Below are positions 25,171 through 36,285 of a stretch of 64,000 nt of DNA, piece after piece. Each line of letters begins with the position of its first letter. Position 1 is the first letter of the stretch. The stretch comes from Cymbidium sinense (taxonomy: Eukaryota; Streptophyta; Magnoliopsida; Asparagales; Orchidaceae). The translations under genes and the position numbers were made by a program. The notes beneath the pieces were generated by a model. That model saw only the letters and a list, made by a program, of their open reading frames with translations. It was not told the DNA's origin and did not search any database. The stretch covers positions 213,274,982-213,338,981 of the forward strand of contig CM038215.1 in assembly GCA_021442155.1 (NCBI GenBank), given 5' to 3'.

Positions 25171-27014
25171 AAAAGGTGGCACAAATGCGGAATCATTTAG
25201 GGCCATTCTATCACGGATCAAACAACCTAGATTTGATCTTGATTTTCTTAAGGGATTAAATCGAGTGGTGCTTCTAAATCAGAACCGTCTGTTCTAAATA
25301 AAAGGAATGAATGATGGGGATTATCTCCTTGTCCTCCACTAGAGAACCGGGGACCGTCCACCCTTCAGGGACAATCAGAGTGAAAAAAATGTCATTTTAA
25401 TTGCAAATCAATCAAGGTTCAATTTCCAATCCTTCTAAATAGTTTGATTTAAATATAGGTCAATTCACTTCACAAAGGACCAAACCATGCATGGGGGTGC
25501 TCAGTTTGAACTCATACCTCGCCAACGTTGATCCTCATGGCCAAAATGGTTCATACACCTTTGCCTCAATACAACAACACTTTGGTGAAGAAATCTCGGC
25601 TTGCCTCCCATGAATTGTCATGGGACCAAGATCAGTCCCTCCTCTATTGAGTTTGATGGTTCTCTGGCTCACCTATGATGAGAGACTCGAGGAAGAGCTC
25701 GTTTGAGTTTGCCTCTACCTATAGAACATGTAGGGACATTCAATTTTTGGGGGAGAAATAGCCTTCATCTATTTCAACATTTAGCAAAGAGCTTGGCCCC
25801 GACTTTGGCCAATTTCAAGCTTGCTAGTGGTGGGGAACTAGAAGATCTCAATTCTTCTTCTCTATTCTTCGAGAGCATGTTAGGATGATTGGATTTGTGA
25901 GATTAAATTTCTTTCCTCACTTTTTATATATGGTCGAGAGCCATATAAAAAAAGTTTATGGTGGTCAGAATCAGGCCATCGGCGATAGCTCCAGCTGAGG
26001 TGTCAATTTGGTCTCTCCTCCCTTTATGAGTGTATTGGGATGCATAACCTCAAGAGAAGAAGTCCCCTTCCTCTCTTTTCTCCTATAGCCATGAGCATCT
26101 CTCCATGGAGGAAGAAAATTTCATTATTCCATGGTTACTTCCGCCATTGGAGGCTAGCTCCAAGGGGTGGTCAATTGATTGGGATTAGCCTAAATTAGTT
26201 GGGATAAGGAGGTGGATGAGGTATGAGAGAGAGAAATGGAATTTTGCTTCTCTTCGCATGGATTTTTTTTCTTTTTTTCCATGGCTATGGCTCATCTCCC
26301 ATGGCATCTTATATGGCATCTCTTGACTTTTGGTACCATTACTACACTCATTTGAATTAATGGTTGGTTGGCCAAGTCAAACCAAGATGAGTCATAGGTC
26401 AAACACAAGTCCATTTGAGTTGGATTTGGGAATTGAACTTAGTTTGATTCCATTTGGATTTAAATTGTTTTAAAGTGGTTTAATTGTATTTCTTTTTGAT
26501 TAATTGGTTTTATATTTAAGTTCTAATTAAAGTTAATTATCCAATGGATAATTTGGAGTTCAATTGATTCATGTTATGTGAGGACTTAATTTGGTTTTAT
26601 TTTAATTTGACTCATTTTAACTTAAATGGGTTAAATTAAGTTCAATTAGGTCAAATGACCAATTTGACTCAATTAAAGTGTATTTAGACTCCAATCATGT
26701 CTAATCACATGTGTGGAATGATTTAGAGTGATTAATTTCATTTGTTTTGAAGTTAATTTCAATTTTACCCATTTAACCCAAATTGAGTTTAAATAATTGG
26801 ATTGAATTCATTTGGGTCAAATGACAATATTGGTCAAATTAGACCCAATGATTGGTTGGTTTGTGTTTCAAGATGATTTTCAAATGATTTTGGATAATTA
26901 GTTTGAATTAAGTCTAATTTAATTTAAGTTTGAATCAAATAAGGTCATTTAGACCTATTTAGATAATTGATCCTAATTGGCCCATTTAAGGCCTTATTAG
27001 ATTTAAATTCATTT

Positions 27015-27082
27015 AATTCATTTTTAAATATATTTATTTAATGATTTTAATTCATTTTTAAATATATTTATTTAATGATTTT
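27015..27082. repeat. Perfect 34-bp tandem duplication
   Basis: Two identical 34-bp units beginning AATTCATTTTTAAATAT, at 27015-27048 and 27049-27082, within R1 copy C. Perfect identity inside a diverged repeat points to a recent slippage or duplication event. Confidence 0.9.
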
Positions 27083-27543
27083 AAGCCTTTGGAATGACTT
27101 CATTTGGTCAAATTTTAATGGGTTAACCTTTGACTTGATAGGATCCACATAAGTCAACTCCATGTCAAAGGGCTAACCATCTTTGACTTTTCTTTGGATT
27201 TAGTTTTAGATTCATTTTAATTTTTGTATTAACTCTAATGTATTTTATTTTATTTCATTTCATTTAAATTTCTTTTAAGTTTAGGTGATTTTGAGCTAAG
27301 TAGGATAATTGGTTTGGAATATGTTTGATTCAATTCTTTGTTTAGATTTGGATTTGAATTTGGGTCTTCCTAATCCTATTAGGTTAGGTCAAACCCTAGA
27401 AGGATTCACTAGGTCACCTAGTATAGTGTCTTAAGTGCTTAATTAGCAGGCTCCTAATCTAGGATTAGGTGTCCTAATTATTAATTTAGGGATAATATTA
27501 ATCTCATCCAAAAATTAGGTCAACAATTTCCTGCATATTTAAA

Positions 27544-27548
<5 letters not shown>

Positions 27549-27595
<47 letters not shown>
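27549..27595. repeat. (TA)n microsatellite
   Basis: An uninterrupted TA run of about 47 bp, starting some 24 bp after the 3' end of R1 copy C. Confidence 0.95.
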
Positions 27596-27597
<2 letters not shown>

Positions 27598-28673
27598 CAT
27601 TTTATTTTATTAGATTTCATTCAAACTCATATCTAACAAAATATAGAAAGTTTTCATCGCATAATTTTATGTTTCTTATAAAATAGATTGTTCTAGTAAT
27701 ATTGATAAATGAAAATTAATTTTTTACTTGTTGTTTTATATTATGTGGTATTTTTATATATTTGGTGAGTGTATATATTGAACATGATAAAATTGTTGTG
27801 AAATGAATAATAAAAACTTCAAAATGATATTGTGGATACTACATATGAATGATTTGGTGAACTAAGATTTTTAAATTATATATAACATTTTTCCTCATAA
27901 ATAGTATTACTTATTATAAATATTGTCTTTTCATAAATTTATGTAACAAGTGAAATGGTGTTTAGTTATACCGAAACTATTAATATTTATTTTTTTTATG
28001 TATCAAAAATGCATATGTTATAAGGAAAAGAAGGTGAAAAGTGCGTGCAAGGTGGTTGTACTTTTTTGCATGCAAGTGAAGGTATAAGGGCATGTGTACT
28101 TAAATAATTACCCATTTGTGTGTATTAAATGCTTAAATAGATGTGAACAAGTAGATCTATAACTGGAAATTAAGGTATTTTGGGCAAAGAAAAGAATATG
28201 AATAAGTGGAGGTATAAATCAAAATGAAGGTATAAGGGGAAAATAAATAAATTATAAAAATATTGTAGAATATAAAATAAATATTATGTTCTTTTACTTT
28301 ATTTTATTAAATTTTCACATTAAGTTAAAAGAAATATTATATTTGATACATTCCTACTATAGATAATAGTTCTCATAATGATGTTATATTCGATAGATAT
28401 TTCATATGACCTATTAAGAAATTATATTAGTCTATGAAAGTAAATTTTATTGTTCATTTGATGTTATACTTGCTTATATATTTCTTTAATTTTGTATATT
28501 AAAAATTATAGTATATCTCAAGTGCTCTATTGAGATGTTGCTCATCCTTGTTTTGCTTGTATGTGTTACTTCAGGCAATGGTAAAGCTTAAGTTGAGTAG
28601 AATTGGTTATAATTGAGATCCTGAACTTAAGCATGTTTACAAATATAGATCAATTTTTTAAAAAAATCATGGT

Positions 28674-28675
<2 letters not shown>

Positions 28676-28725
<50 letters not shown>
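28676..28725. repeat. (AT)n microsatellite
   Basis: An uninterrupted AT run of about 50 bp, with a short second AT run near 28757-28769. Confidence 0.95.
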
Positions 28726-28729
<4 letters not shown>

Positions 28730-29147
28730 CATGATTGTTGTTAAAGGAATTGCAATTATATATATATATGATATCAGTGTTAGAATTTGTTATATTGTAA
28801 ATGTTCTAATTATACCTTACTATATCAAAGTTATAATTTACTAATTTTTAACTTCTTTGAAGTTTAATTGGGTTTATTCAAACGAAACTCGAATCATATT
28901 TGGGTATATTGGAACTTTGTTCAATCCTTACTCAAATATGCTCGAATTATATTCGAGCTTTACTTAAACCTTGAATTTTATTTGAACCATACAATAACTT
29001 CTAACTTGTTGAAACTTAATTTGAAACTCTTTTGATCATATTAGAGGCTCATTCAAACAATATTATAATCACATTTGACCTATCTTTGAAAGATTGTAAA
29101 TTGATGGTTCAAAGTAGATCCTCAGAAATAAGGAATGTATGATATTT

Positions 29148-29409
29148 TAGCTTAGTGGTTGAGAGCTTAGGCTTTCAATCAAGAGATCTTCATGTATTAT
29201 GTGTATGAATTTGTGATTAAATTCACTTAAATATTTCAAATGAATTTGTGATTAAGGTCTTGAGTTTCAATTCTGCAAGACACTTTATCTTAGTGGTTGA
29301 GAGCTTAGGTCGTCGACTAAAAGATTTTGAGTTCAAATTCTTATACATATATTGTGTGTATGAATTTGTGATTAAATTGCTCAAATATCCCTCAAAAAAA
29401 AAAAAAAAG
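29148..29409 (+). mobile_element. tRNA-derived SINE, two copies in tandem with poly-A tail
   Basis: The first head, TAGCTTAGTGGTTGAGAGC at 29148, matches a pol III A box; its B-box-like GAGTTTCAATTC is at 29262-29273. A second head, TATCTTAGTGGTTGAGAGC at 29286, is followed by a better B-box-like GAGTTCAAATTC at 29329-29340. Both copies share GTGTATGAATTTGTGATTAAATT after the head. The second copy ends in a run of 15 or more A at 29394-29408. Heads, boxes and A-tail fit a tRNA-derived SINE or a dimer. It lies about 200 bp beyond the stop of CP12. No convincing target duplication was found. Confidence 0.6.
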
Positions 29410-29614
29410 AAGCTGAATTATGAAGTGAAAAATGCAAACACAGATATCCTTTCTACAATATCATCTTATAAACATTACTTGACCAATACATAAGCTGTCA
29501 TCACTAAATATTTCCAACAACTTCCCAAGAAGAGAAATTTAACATTATAATCCTCTATTGCTTCCCTATTTAACCATATGTGAACAAGGGGTAAATAAAA
29601 TAGACCCTCAGAAA

Positions 29615-30008
29615 TCAGTTATCGAAGGTGCGGCACTCATTAGTCTCTGGGTTGTCCTTACAGTAGTTCTCCAGGGGGTCATATTCCTTGGCTTTGTCAC
29701 GGGCGTGGCTCGCCGCGGCGCTGAGCTCCTCCACCTCGTCCCACGCGGCCGCGCACTCACCGCTCTTTACGTCGCCCTCGCACGCCTCTTCCGCCTTCTT
29801 TATACTCTCCGACACCTTCTCCGAAATCCCTCCAGGAGTCGATGGGGAGCTCCGGACAGCACTGAGCCCCTGCCCTCTTTACGAACCCGACTCTGCTTGC
29901 GAAAAGGAGATTTCTTTGCGTAAGCGCAATGGCCCTGCCCGAGCTCCAGCGCTCTGGTGTGCCTGTAGAGGCGGCGGAGAGGCTTGTCGTGGAGAGAGTT
30001 GCGGCCAT
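29615..30008 (-). CDS. CP12: Chloroplast CP12, Calvin-cycle regulator (frame broken by one base)
   Basis: CP12 is a small, mostly disordered chloroplast-stroma protein that joins GAPDH and phosphoribulokinase into an inactive complex when its cysteines are oxidised in the dark. The C-terminal frame (stop at 29615-29617) shows the family hallmarks: the AWDEVEEL core, two cysteine pairs each spaced C-x8-C (EAC...GEC and YCKDNPETNEC), and the end ECRTFDN that inserts into GAPDH. The start ATG at 30008 has a good context (ATGGCC) and opens an alanine/serine/threonine-rich transit peptide. The two parts lie in different frames. They would join near the CCCC run at 29867-29870 (a G-run in the gene) if one base were absent, giving about 130 residues, the usual plant length. 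In the core frame a TAA at 29879-29881 blocks upstream reading. Either a sequencing/assembly error or a true pseudogene. GC-rich and apparently intronless. Confidence 0.9.
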
Positions 30009-30053
30009 GGAGGGCGATGAGAGGTGGGCGATAGTGGTTCCAATGTGCGAGGG

Positions 30054-30063
30054 ACTATATAGA
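30054..30063 (-). promoter_or_regulatory. CP12 TATA box
   Basis: CTATATAG at 30055-30062, about 47 bp upstream of the CP12 ATG. Usual TATA-to-start spacing would put transcription near 30025-30030, giving a short leader of roughly 20 nt. Confidence 0.65.
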
Positions 30064-30146
30064 TAAGGTATGGGTGTTGGCGGTGCGAAGAGAGGTTAGA
30101 GAGAGTTTAAGAGGAGATGGTGCATCTTTGCCGCACGTTTCTTATC
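30062..30146. promoter_or_regulatory. Two I-box (GATAAG) motifs upstream of CP12
   Basis: GATAAGG at 30062-30068 (plus strand) overlaps the TATA box edge, and CTTATC at 30141-30146 reads GATAAG in the gene's direction. I-boxes (GATAAG) are common in promoters of light-regulated photosynthesis genes, in keeping with CP12. Short motifs, so chance matches are possible. Confidence 0.45.
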
Positions 30147-30169
30147 ACCATAGCTTCAACACAAACGAG

Positions 30170-30328
30170 CCACGTCATTAAAATAATCAAGTAATGTTTT
30201 ATAGGAAAATTTTTAGAGAAGACCTTCATAAAATTTAAATTGTTAAAGGAATAAGTAAAAGCAATTACAGAGCACGTCAGCTAATATATGGGCAACTATA
30301 TGAAATATTACGTTCGTGATCACGTCAG
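30170..30328 (-). promoter_or_regulatory. Three TGACGTG bZIP-type elements upstream of CP12
   Basis: In the gene's direction, TGACGTGG lies at 30170-30177, and TGACGTG again at 30273-30279 and 30321-30327. ACGT-core sites of this kind bind plant bZIP factors, including light and abscisic-acid regulators. Three copies in 160 bp of AT-rich DNA is more than chance would readily give. Confidence 0.5.
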
Positions 30329-31886
30329 ATTGTCAATAAGAAATCAGATGCATGCAGAGGTATGCATTCTTTATATACATCCGCGTGATCTATATTAATA
30401 TTTCATTCTCATAAGGCTTGTTTCTAGGCGGGCCTCCTAACCCGTCAACTATTTCTTTATTTTATTTTTATATTAAAATTAAATTATAGATTTTTAAATA
30501 ATTTAAGTTAAACAAAATTTTAAATAGAAAATTTTAATGTTTAAAAATATTATTTAATAAATCTCGTTTATTAAAAAATTATTATTTGAATTAAAATATA
30601 TTTTAAATGTAATATCTAATTTATAATATTTTAAAATATTCCGCATTACTTTTCTAAAAAACAATTATTCAACTTTTTCTAATATTTATAATTTGAATAT
30701 TTTAAAGAATACTTTTATAACGTTTATTTTTTGGTATTTTTAACTTCTATAAAATAATTTATTAAATTTATATAAAACAAATTTAAGAGTGTCTTTTTCT
30801 TTTTTATAAATTTAATTTTTTAAGCCATGAATTAAAATATTTTTTAGGTGTTATAGTTCACTTATACTTTTTCAATCTATATTTTTTAAAAAATATTTTA
30901 CAATCACTTTTATAGTTAGTTTGATAATTAGTAGAAGAGTTGGGCAAAAAGGTTAACCTTTATAGAATTATTTTAATTAATTTATCACACACAATTCCAA
31001 AATTTATATATTGAGATGATCCCTGTAATCCTGAAATTACAGACATTGCTACGTTTATCATATTGAATTACATGGAATACGTCAAAATCTAGTAAAGATA
31101 TTCAACCATATTCTCATTTATTTATAGTGGTCATTACTAAATAATTTAGTGTGTACATAAGTGCAATTTATGTAATATGAACCCCATACTCAAGGAATTT
31201 ATGTTGTTTTTACCACACTCTATTTCCTAGTTTTGAAGCATGTCCTTCTTACATCCCACTAATTTCTTGGAGGCATGTAGAGTGACACCTTCATGTTCAT
31301 ACAATTAGACAATTCGGAGGCATGCAAAAAATTGATGTTGAGTTAATAGATCTAAACTTCAAGTGTATGTTAGGGAAAAGAATGGCATAAATTGGCTAAA
31401 CCATCATTAATTGTACATAGAAATGTGGAGTCATAGATTGCCCAATGTATTGGATCATGTAGAAATTGCTAATGATAACAAACATGAACTTTGTTGCTAT
31501 TTAAGGTGATAAAAAATCATGGGCCTCACTTTATTTGTTGTAATAGGGTTGTAGCCATTTACAACTTATTTTCTTAGGTCACCATTTGAAATACATTATG
31601 TAAGTATATTCAATTTAAATTTATTTTTAATCATTTTATTTACATGATGATTATATTTGCAACAATAAAGTATTGCATGGATGAAGGGTTTATTTTGACC
31701 ATTCAATGGCAATAATGGGAGGGATGCAAGCACAATGATGTTTATTTTTAATGTATTTATTATAGAGGCACAACAATTGATAACTATGGGGCACTTTAAA
31801 CGATTATAGAATACTGAAAAAGATCTTGAGGAAGGCCTCCACATCACATCTCAAGCTCCATTATATGTAAGCGTGACGATTAAAAA
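30329..31886. other. Intergenic AT-rich DNA upstream of CP12
   Basis: No gene or element recognised. 30450-30960 is extremely AT-rich. Short minus-strand ORFs (for example 31596-31847) have no features of a real protein. Ends at the start of R1 copy D. Confidence 0.4.
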
Positions 31887-32623
31887 TGTGAGGACACCAC
31901 ACAAATATTGGAGGTACTTATTTAGGTGATTGAACATGACATCAAGAAATAATATATTATCTCGAGAGATAGAAATATCACAATACAATAGATTCAATCA
32001 CTTCATAAATACTTTTAAGACTGATGGGTCTACATGTACTAGAGATTTTTCCCTGGTCTTATATGAATGAAGTAAGATAGGGTTTATTTTAGATTTGGTT
32101 GTAAGTTCTTTAAGGGACAAGCCTCTGTAGTTAATTATATCTTTGTAGAAGAAGTCTCCTTAGAAATTTCTCTATTAAAGTAGTTAGTTATTGTCCTTAT
32201 AGATTTTAAAGTTTATGTCAAGACTACTACATATAAAAGTTAAATGGGAAAATTTAAGTGGGAACAATCCTTAATGAATTCTAAAGGAGGATAAGCATGA
32301 AGTATTCTAATACTGAGAATTTAAGTAAGCACTTATGTCTATCCTATAGTTGGGCTTTATATTTTTGAAGTTGAGATTTATATTAAATTTTGAGTTGACA
32401 TTTCAAAATTATATCCTAATAGCACAAGATTATTAGAGTGCTTAAGAGGTGAGGACTTATACCAATAGCAAAATAGATACTAAAACTAAATGTACTTTAG
32501 CACAAGCTAGAAGTTCAACCTAGTATAACTATAAATAAATAAAATATATTCGCTCACCCCCATTAAAGAATATGAACATATCCCAACTCTTCTAAACTTA
32601 CAGCCTACTTAGATGGGCTGCCA

Positions 32624-32791
32624 ACTAACATCAATTATGCTTCAAAACTATATGGCTAGTCTAATATAATGTAAGATGGCTAGACTCTTTTTTATTAAAA
32701 ACTGTCGACTAACATCAATTATGCTTCAAAACTATATGGCTAGTCTAATATAATGTAAGATGGCTAGACTCTTTTTTATTAAAAATTAAAT
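32624..32791. repeat. 84-bp tandem duplication, near-perfect
   Basis: Two units starting ACTAACATCAATTATGC at 32624 and 32708. The first 77 bases or so of each are identical by eye. In a background of diverged repeats this looks like a recent local duplication. Confidence 0.9.
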
Positions 32792-34530
32792 TATAACAAC
32801 CTAGACTCACTTCTTAAGCTTTAAGATCACGACTAATATGATAAATGCTTCTAACTAATAAAATAAAATTTAAATTTTTAAATATTTTTAAACTCAAAAT
32901 TTATTTGACAAGCCTTGGGTATGCAACCATGTCTATAATGAGATATATTTAGGAACAAGTCATGGGTTAAATCAAGATAGAAGGTTGACTTTCCTGAGAA
33001 GGTGACTATCCTCATTAAATAAATGCCCCTTATGTGTAATGGGAGAAAGGACCAATTCAAGAAGAAAGCAAGAATATATGGAATGGCTCATAAGTTTTAG
33101 GGTCAATTTTGGTATTTATACCTAAGGCTTTATTAATTTAGTTATGAGTTGTGTTTATTTAATTATAGTTGATTAATTAAGTTAAGTAACAAATTTAAGT
33201 CCTAAATGCCTAAATGCAATATTCAACATTCATGACATCATAAAAAGCAATCTTTTAACATGAAATTGCTATTACACAAATAAATGTAAACAACTCAATC
33301 AATCAAATTAAATAATATAATAAAGGCTGGTAAGGCTGGGTTTTACTATACACACCCTAATAAAAGGTAGAAAAATGAATAGCCATACTTTGCCCTTATA
33401 GAGCCCAGCATAGAACTAAGTACATAAATTAACTAATGGGAGTCTTCATCTTCATCTCCAAGGTGTGGATACTCCAAGCTTTATAAGGCCTCTTAAGTCT
33501 ATGCCATCTAGGCATTGCTTGTGTTAAACCCAATGGCTCTAACCTAGTTATAGTACAAATTACATTTAAAATTTTTAAAATATTTTTTTATGAAACCCAA
33601 AATAGAGGTTAGTTGAAACACACATACACACAAGCAATTATATTTCCATATAGTGGGGTTTGGCATGAACGAGTACCAATCCCCGTGTTCTAATTGGCTT
33701 GTTAACAAACTTGTTAGATTTAAAAATTATTATAGCAACATCTTTTTTATTGTGCATAACTTACTTACAAAAAAATATTAGTCTAATAAATATTACCCTA
33801 ATATCAAATCTAAGAACATTCATTCTTAACATCCAGTCCAAAATATTACACCATAAAATAAAAAATTAATACATCACAATAAAGCATCAGCCTAGCCTAT
33901 GTCTAGGATCAATGACTTATCATTCTAAAAAGTGTACAATTATTATGGTAAAGTAAAGCTAGACCTTTATATTTAAGTCATAAACTAAGAATGAAGTTTA
34001 ATTTATTACTAATGGATGATTTTAATTTATGTAGTTAATGGCTTAAGTGTTGATTTTAAGTTATGGATTTAATTTAGATTTGAGTTGAATTTAATATTTT
34101 AAAGAGCATAAATAATAATGGGCCCCACATAGAGTAGAGTCCACTCCTCTTTACACCCTACTCCTAATAAAGTTTAAAATAAAGAGGAGTTTTATAGATT
34201 TTAGTTGATTTAGTTAAAAGAAATAAATTTTAATTAAGTCTTAAGATGAAATCAAACTTGAATGTTGTTTTAGCATTATGAAACATAACATAGAATTGAA
34301 AATTAACAATTAAGAAATTTCTTAATGGCATCTTCTAAATTCATTTGCTTTAACATCATTTTTTTAAATATTGTACTATTTTTCAAATTAAGAAAATAAT
34401 TTATTTTAATTGAATATTATTTATATAAGTATTTATATAACTTAGAAAAAAATGTTTTACACATACTTATACATATGCATATATTTTTTTATTTTGAAAG
34501 TGATTAAGGATTTATGTTTAAAGAGGCTAT

Positions 34531-34685
34531 GTGTGTGTGTGTGTGTGTGTGTGCATATATTTTATATTTATAGGTATGTGCCATTATTAGACAAAAAATG
34601 TGAGGTAAAAATCTCATTCCGATCAATAGCCCTACCATCTCGGGTTTCTAGATTATATACTTGATAGTTATATAAATACACACAC

Positions 34686-34744
<59 letters not shown>
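34531..34744. repeat. (GT)n and (TA)n microsatellites
   Basis: A GT run at 34531-34552 and a longer AT run at 34692-34744, separated by about 140 bp, inside R1 copy D. The short ORF spanning 34452-34664 (a run of alternating C and V) is an artefact of the GT tract. Confidence 0.95.
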
Positions 34745-34749
<5 letters not shown>

Positions 34750-35981
34750 CTTTTAGATTAATTAGATTAATTTATAAAAGATTTGAAAATAAATGTAACC
34801 GTCTCGGGGTGATTATTAAAACTTATTTATTTAGCAATTTGACAAAATTCACACATATATTATTATGAGGAAAGTTAATTGTCATGAAGATCTTCTCTTA
34901 ACATAGTAATCCAAAGATTGAACAATGGCTATAAGATCATTTAAGCTTTATTAAGTTCATTGAAGAGATTCTTAATTAAGCTTAATTATTACAATTAGAG
35001 GGGACTAAACTTAACTAATAATTTTTTCATGACCCTCACTATTAATTAAGTGATTAAAAACCTAAAGATATGATTTTATATATTTTTAATAATTTATTAA
35101 TTAATTAATCTAATTACCCTCTTAATTAACCTTAAAACCTTATTAAATCATAAATCATAAGCCTAAAAATCCTGAAAAAAAATTACAAAGATACAAAATG
35201 ACACAAAAAACGTTCCCTAAAAATTTCAAATCATTTGGGATTATAATTTATGATTAATTACACTAATTTAGAGTTTAATAATTAAGCAATTACTCTCAAA
35301 TACCTTAAATCAATTGGGGCTTTTGATTTCATTGAAAACTTCTCTACTAGTTGAACACAAAAGAGTATTTTTTGCTTCTTTTTTTAGAGACTTGTGCAAT
35401 TAGTGATAAATTTTCTATATTTTAGGTGGTTAAACGAATTATTAATGATTAATAAACCATATTAATGATAATTTTAAGATTTAATGACAACTAGAGGTGT
35501 CAATCATTTTTATTTAGTGTATTCATGTCAAGCAAGTGTGCTTGAACATTATAACACCAATTTGGGGATTTACATAATTTTCTAATTTAATAATTGAGTT
35601 AATTACAACATTAAGGGTAAAAAATGTGCAACTCTTAATCCACTCACCCAAATAATATGAAATTATTATGAGAGATAGAAAACATTGCTAAGAATATTTT
35701 TGAAATTTTCAAATCATTTGGGTAATTATTTAATTTATAATTAAATATTTCGAACAAACCTAATTACTCTTTATCTAACCTATTTATAATTGGGGTTTTA
35801 TTTTTTTCTTTGATTTTCCTATTTGCTAAGTACAAAAAAAATATTAATTTATATTTTTAAGATTTTTCTACAATTAGTTATGATTTTTTAAAGTCCTTGC
35901 TAACTAAACACACTTTAAACCCTAATTAAACCAAATTAATCACGAGAGATCGAGTCAGCTATGCTTTACGCATGATTGCTT

Positions 35982-35997
35982 GGGATTGGTTATTTAA
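35982..35997 (+). promoter_or_regulatory. Candidate R1 core promoter module (copy D)
   Basis: GGGATTGGTTATTTAA, identical to copy F at 62265-62280 and close to copy A at 2272-2287. It combines an inverted CCAAT box with a TATA-like element. Confidence 0.45.
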
Positions 35998-36285
35998 ACT
36001 ATCCATCAAAGAGTTGATGCGAATGGTGGCAGATGCAATTTTGATCTGGGTCGTTTGATCAAAGATCAAATGGCTCAAATCAACCTCGTAGTTATAAAGG
36101 ATTTAAATCAAGTTCTATAATTCGATGAGATCATGGCCAATGTGCGATTTGCTTTCTTCCTCTAACAAGAAGCAAAGATCGTCCACATTTTGCTATTTAA
36201 TTTGAGCCAACTAAGGTCAAATTTTCATTCAAACTAGTTGTAAAATGATCAAGAATAAAAATGCAAGTGTTTTCTATGGTTGGAT

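Larger units (their letters stand above)
22139..27525 (+). mobile_element. R1 copy C: apparently full-length, 5.4 kb
   Basis: Starts TGACACCACATAGATC at 22139 and ends ..GGTCAACA at 27525. Blocks shared with copy F come in the same order: 22140-22990 resembles 51975-52870, 23220-23340 resembles 59406-59520, 23460-23510 resembles 60400-60460, and 26340-27180 is the GGTCAA/TTGACC-rich part. With both ends visible and no large insertion recognised, this gives the most direct length estimate. It is the most diverged copy. No target-site duplication is evident: the five bases outside the two ends differ. It may be an old solo LTR. Confidence 0.6.
27526..29147. other. AT-rich intergenic DNA between R1 copy C and the SINE pair
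   Basis: No gene is visible. It contains two long (TA)n tracts. A 28860-29060 stretch with several TCGAA/TTCGAGCTTTA strings looks like worn hAT subterminal sequence, but termini cannot be placed. Nothing else recognisable. Confidence 0.4.
31887..36285 (+). mobile_element. R1 copy D, left part
   Basis: Starts TGTGAGGACACCAC at 31887. Blocks follow the order of copy F: 31890-32620 resembles 51975-52700, 33830-33950 resembles 59406-59520, 34620-34660 resembles 60430-60460, and 35860-36230 resembles 62090-62600. At about 36285 it is interrupted by chromovirus sequence and resumes at 40116. Rejoined, the copy would be about 6.3 kb. It contains an 84-bp tandem duplication and two microsatellites. 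Confidence 0.6.

Noticed and set aside
22139..27525. A 5-bp target-site duplication around R1 copy C
   Set aside because: The bases outside the two ends (TGTTT and ATTTC) do not match; either it is too old or the ends are off by a few bases.
29688..30020. Plus-strand open frames of 110-121 residues over the CP12 locus
   Set aside because: They are antisense shadows of the GC-rich CP12 coding region on the minus strand; composition is alanine/serine/arginine-rich and no family motif is present.
34452..34664. Open frame with a C-V-C-V run
   Set aside because: Translation of the GT microsatellite at 34531.
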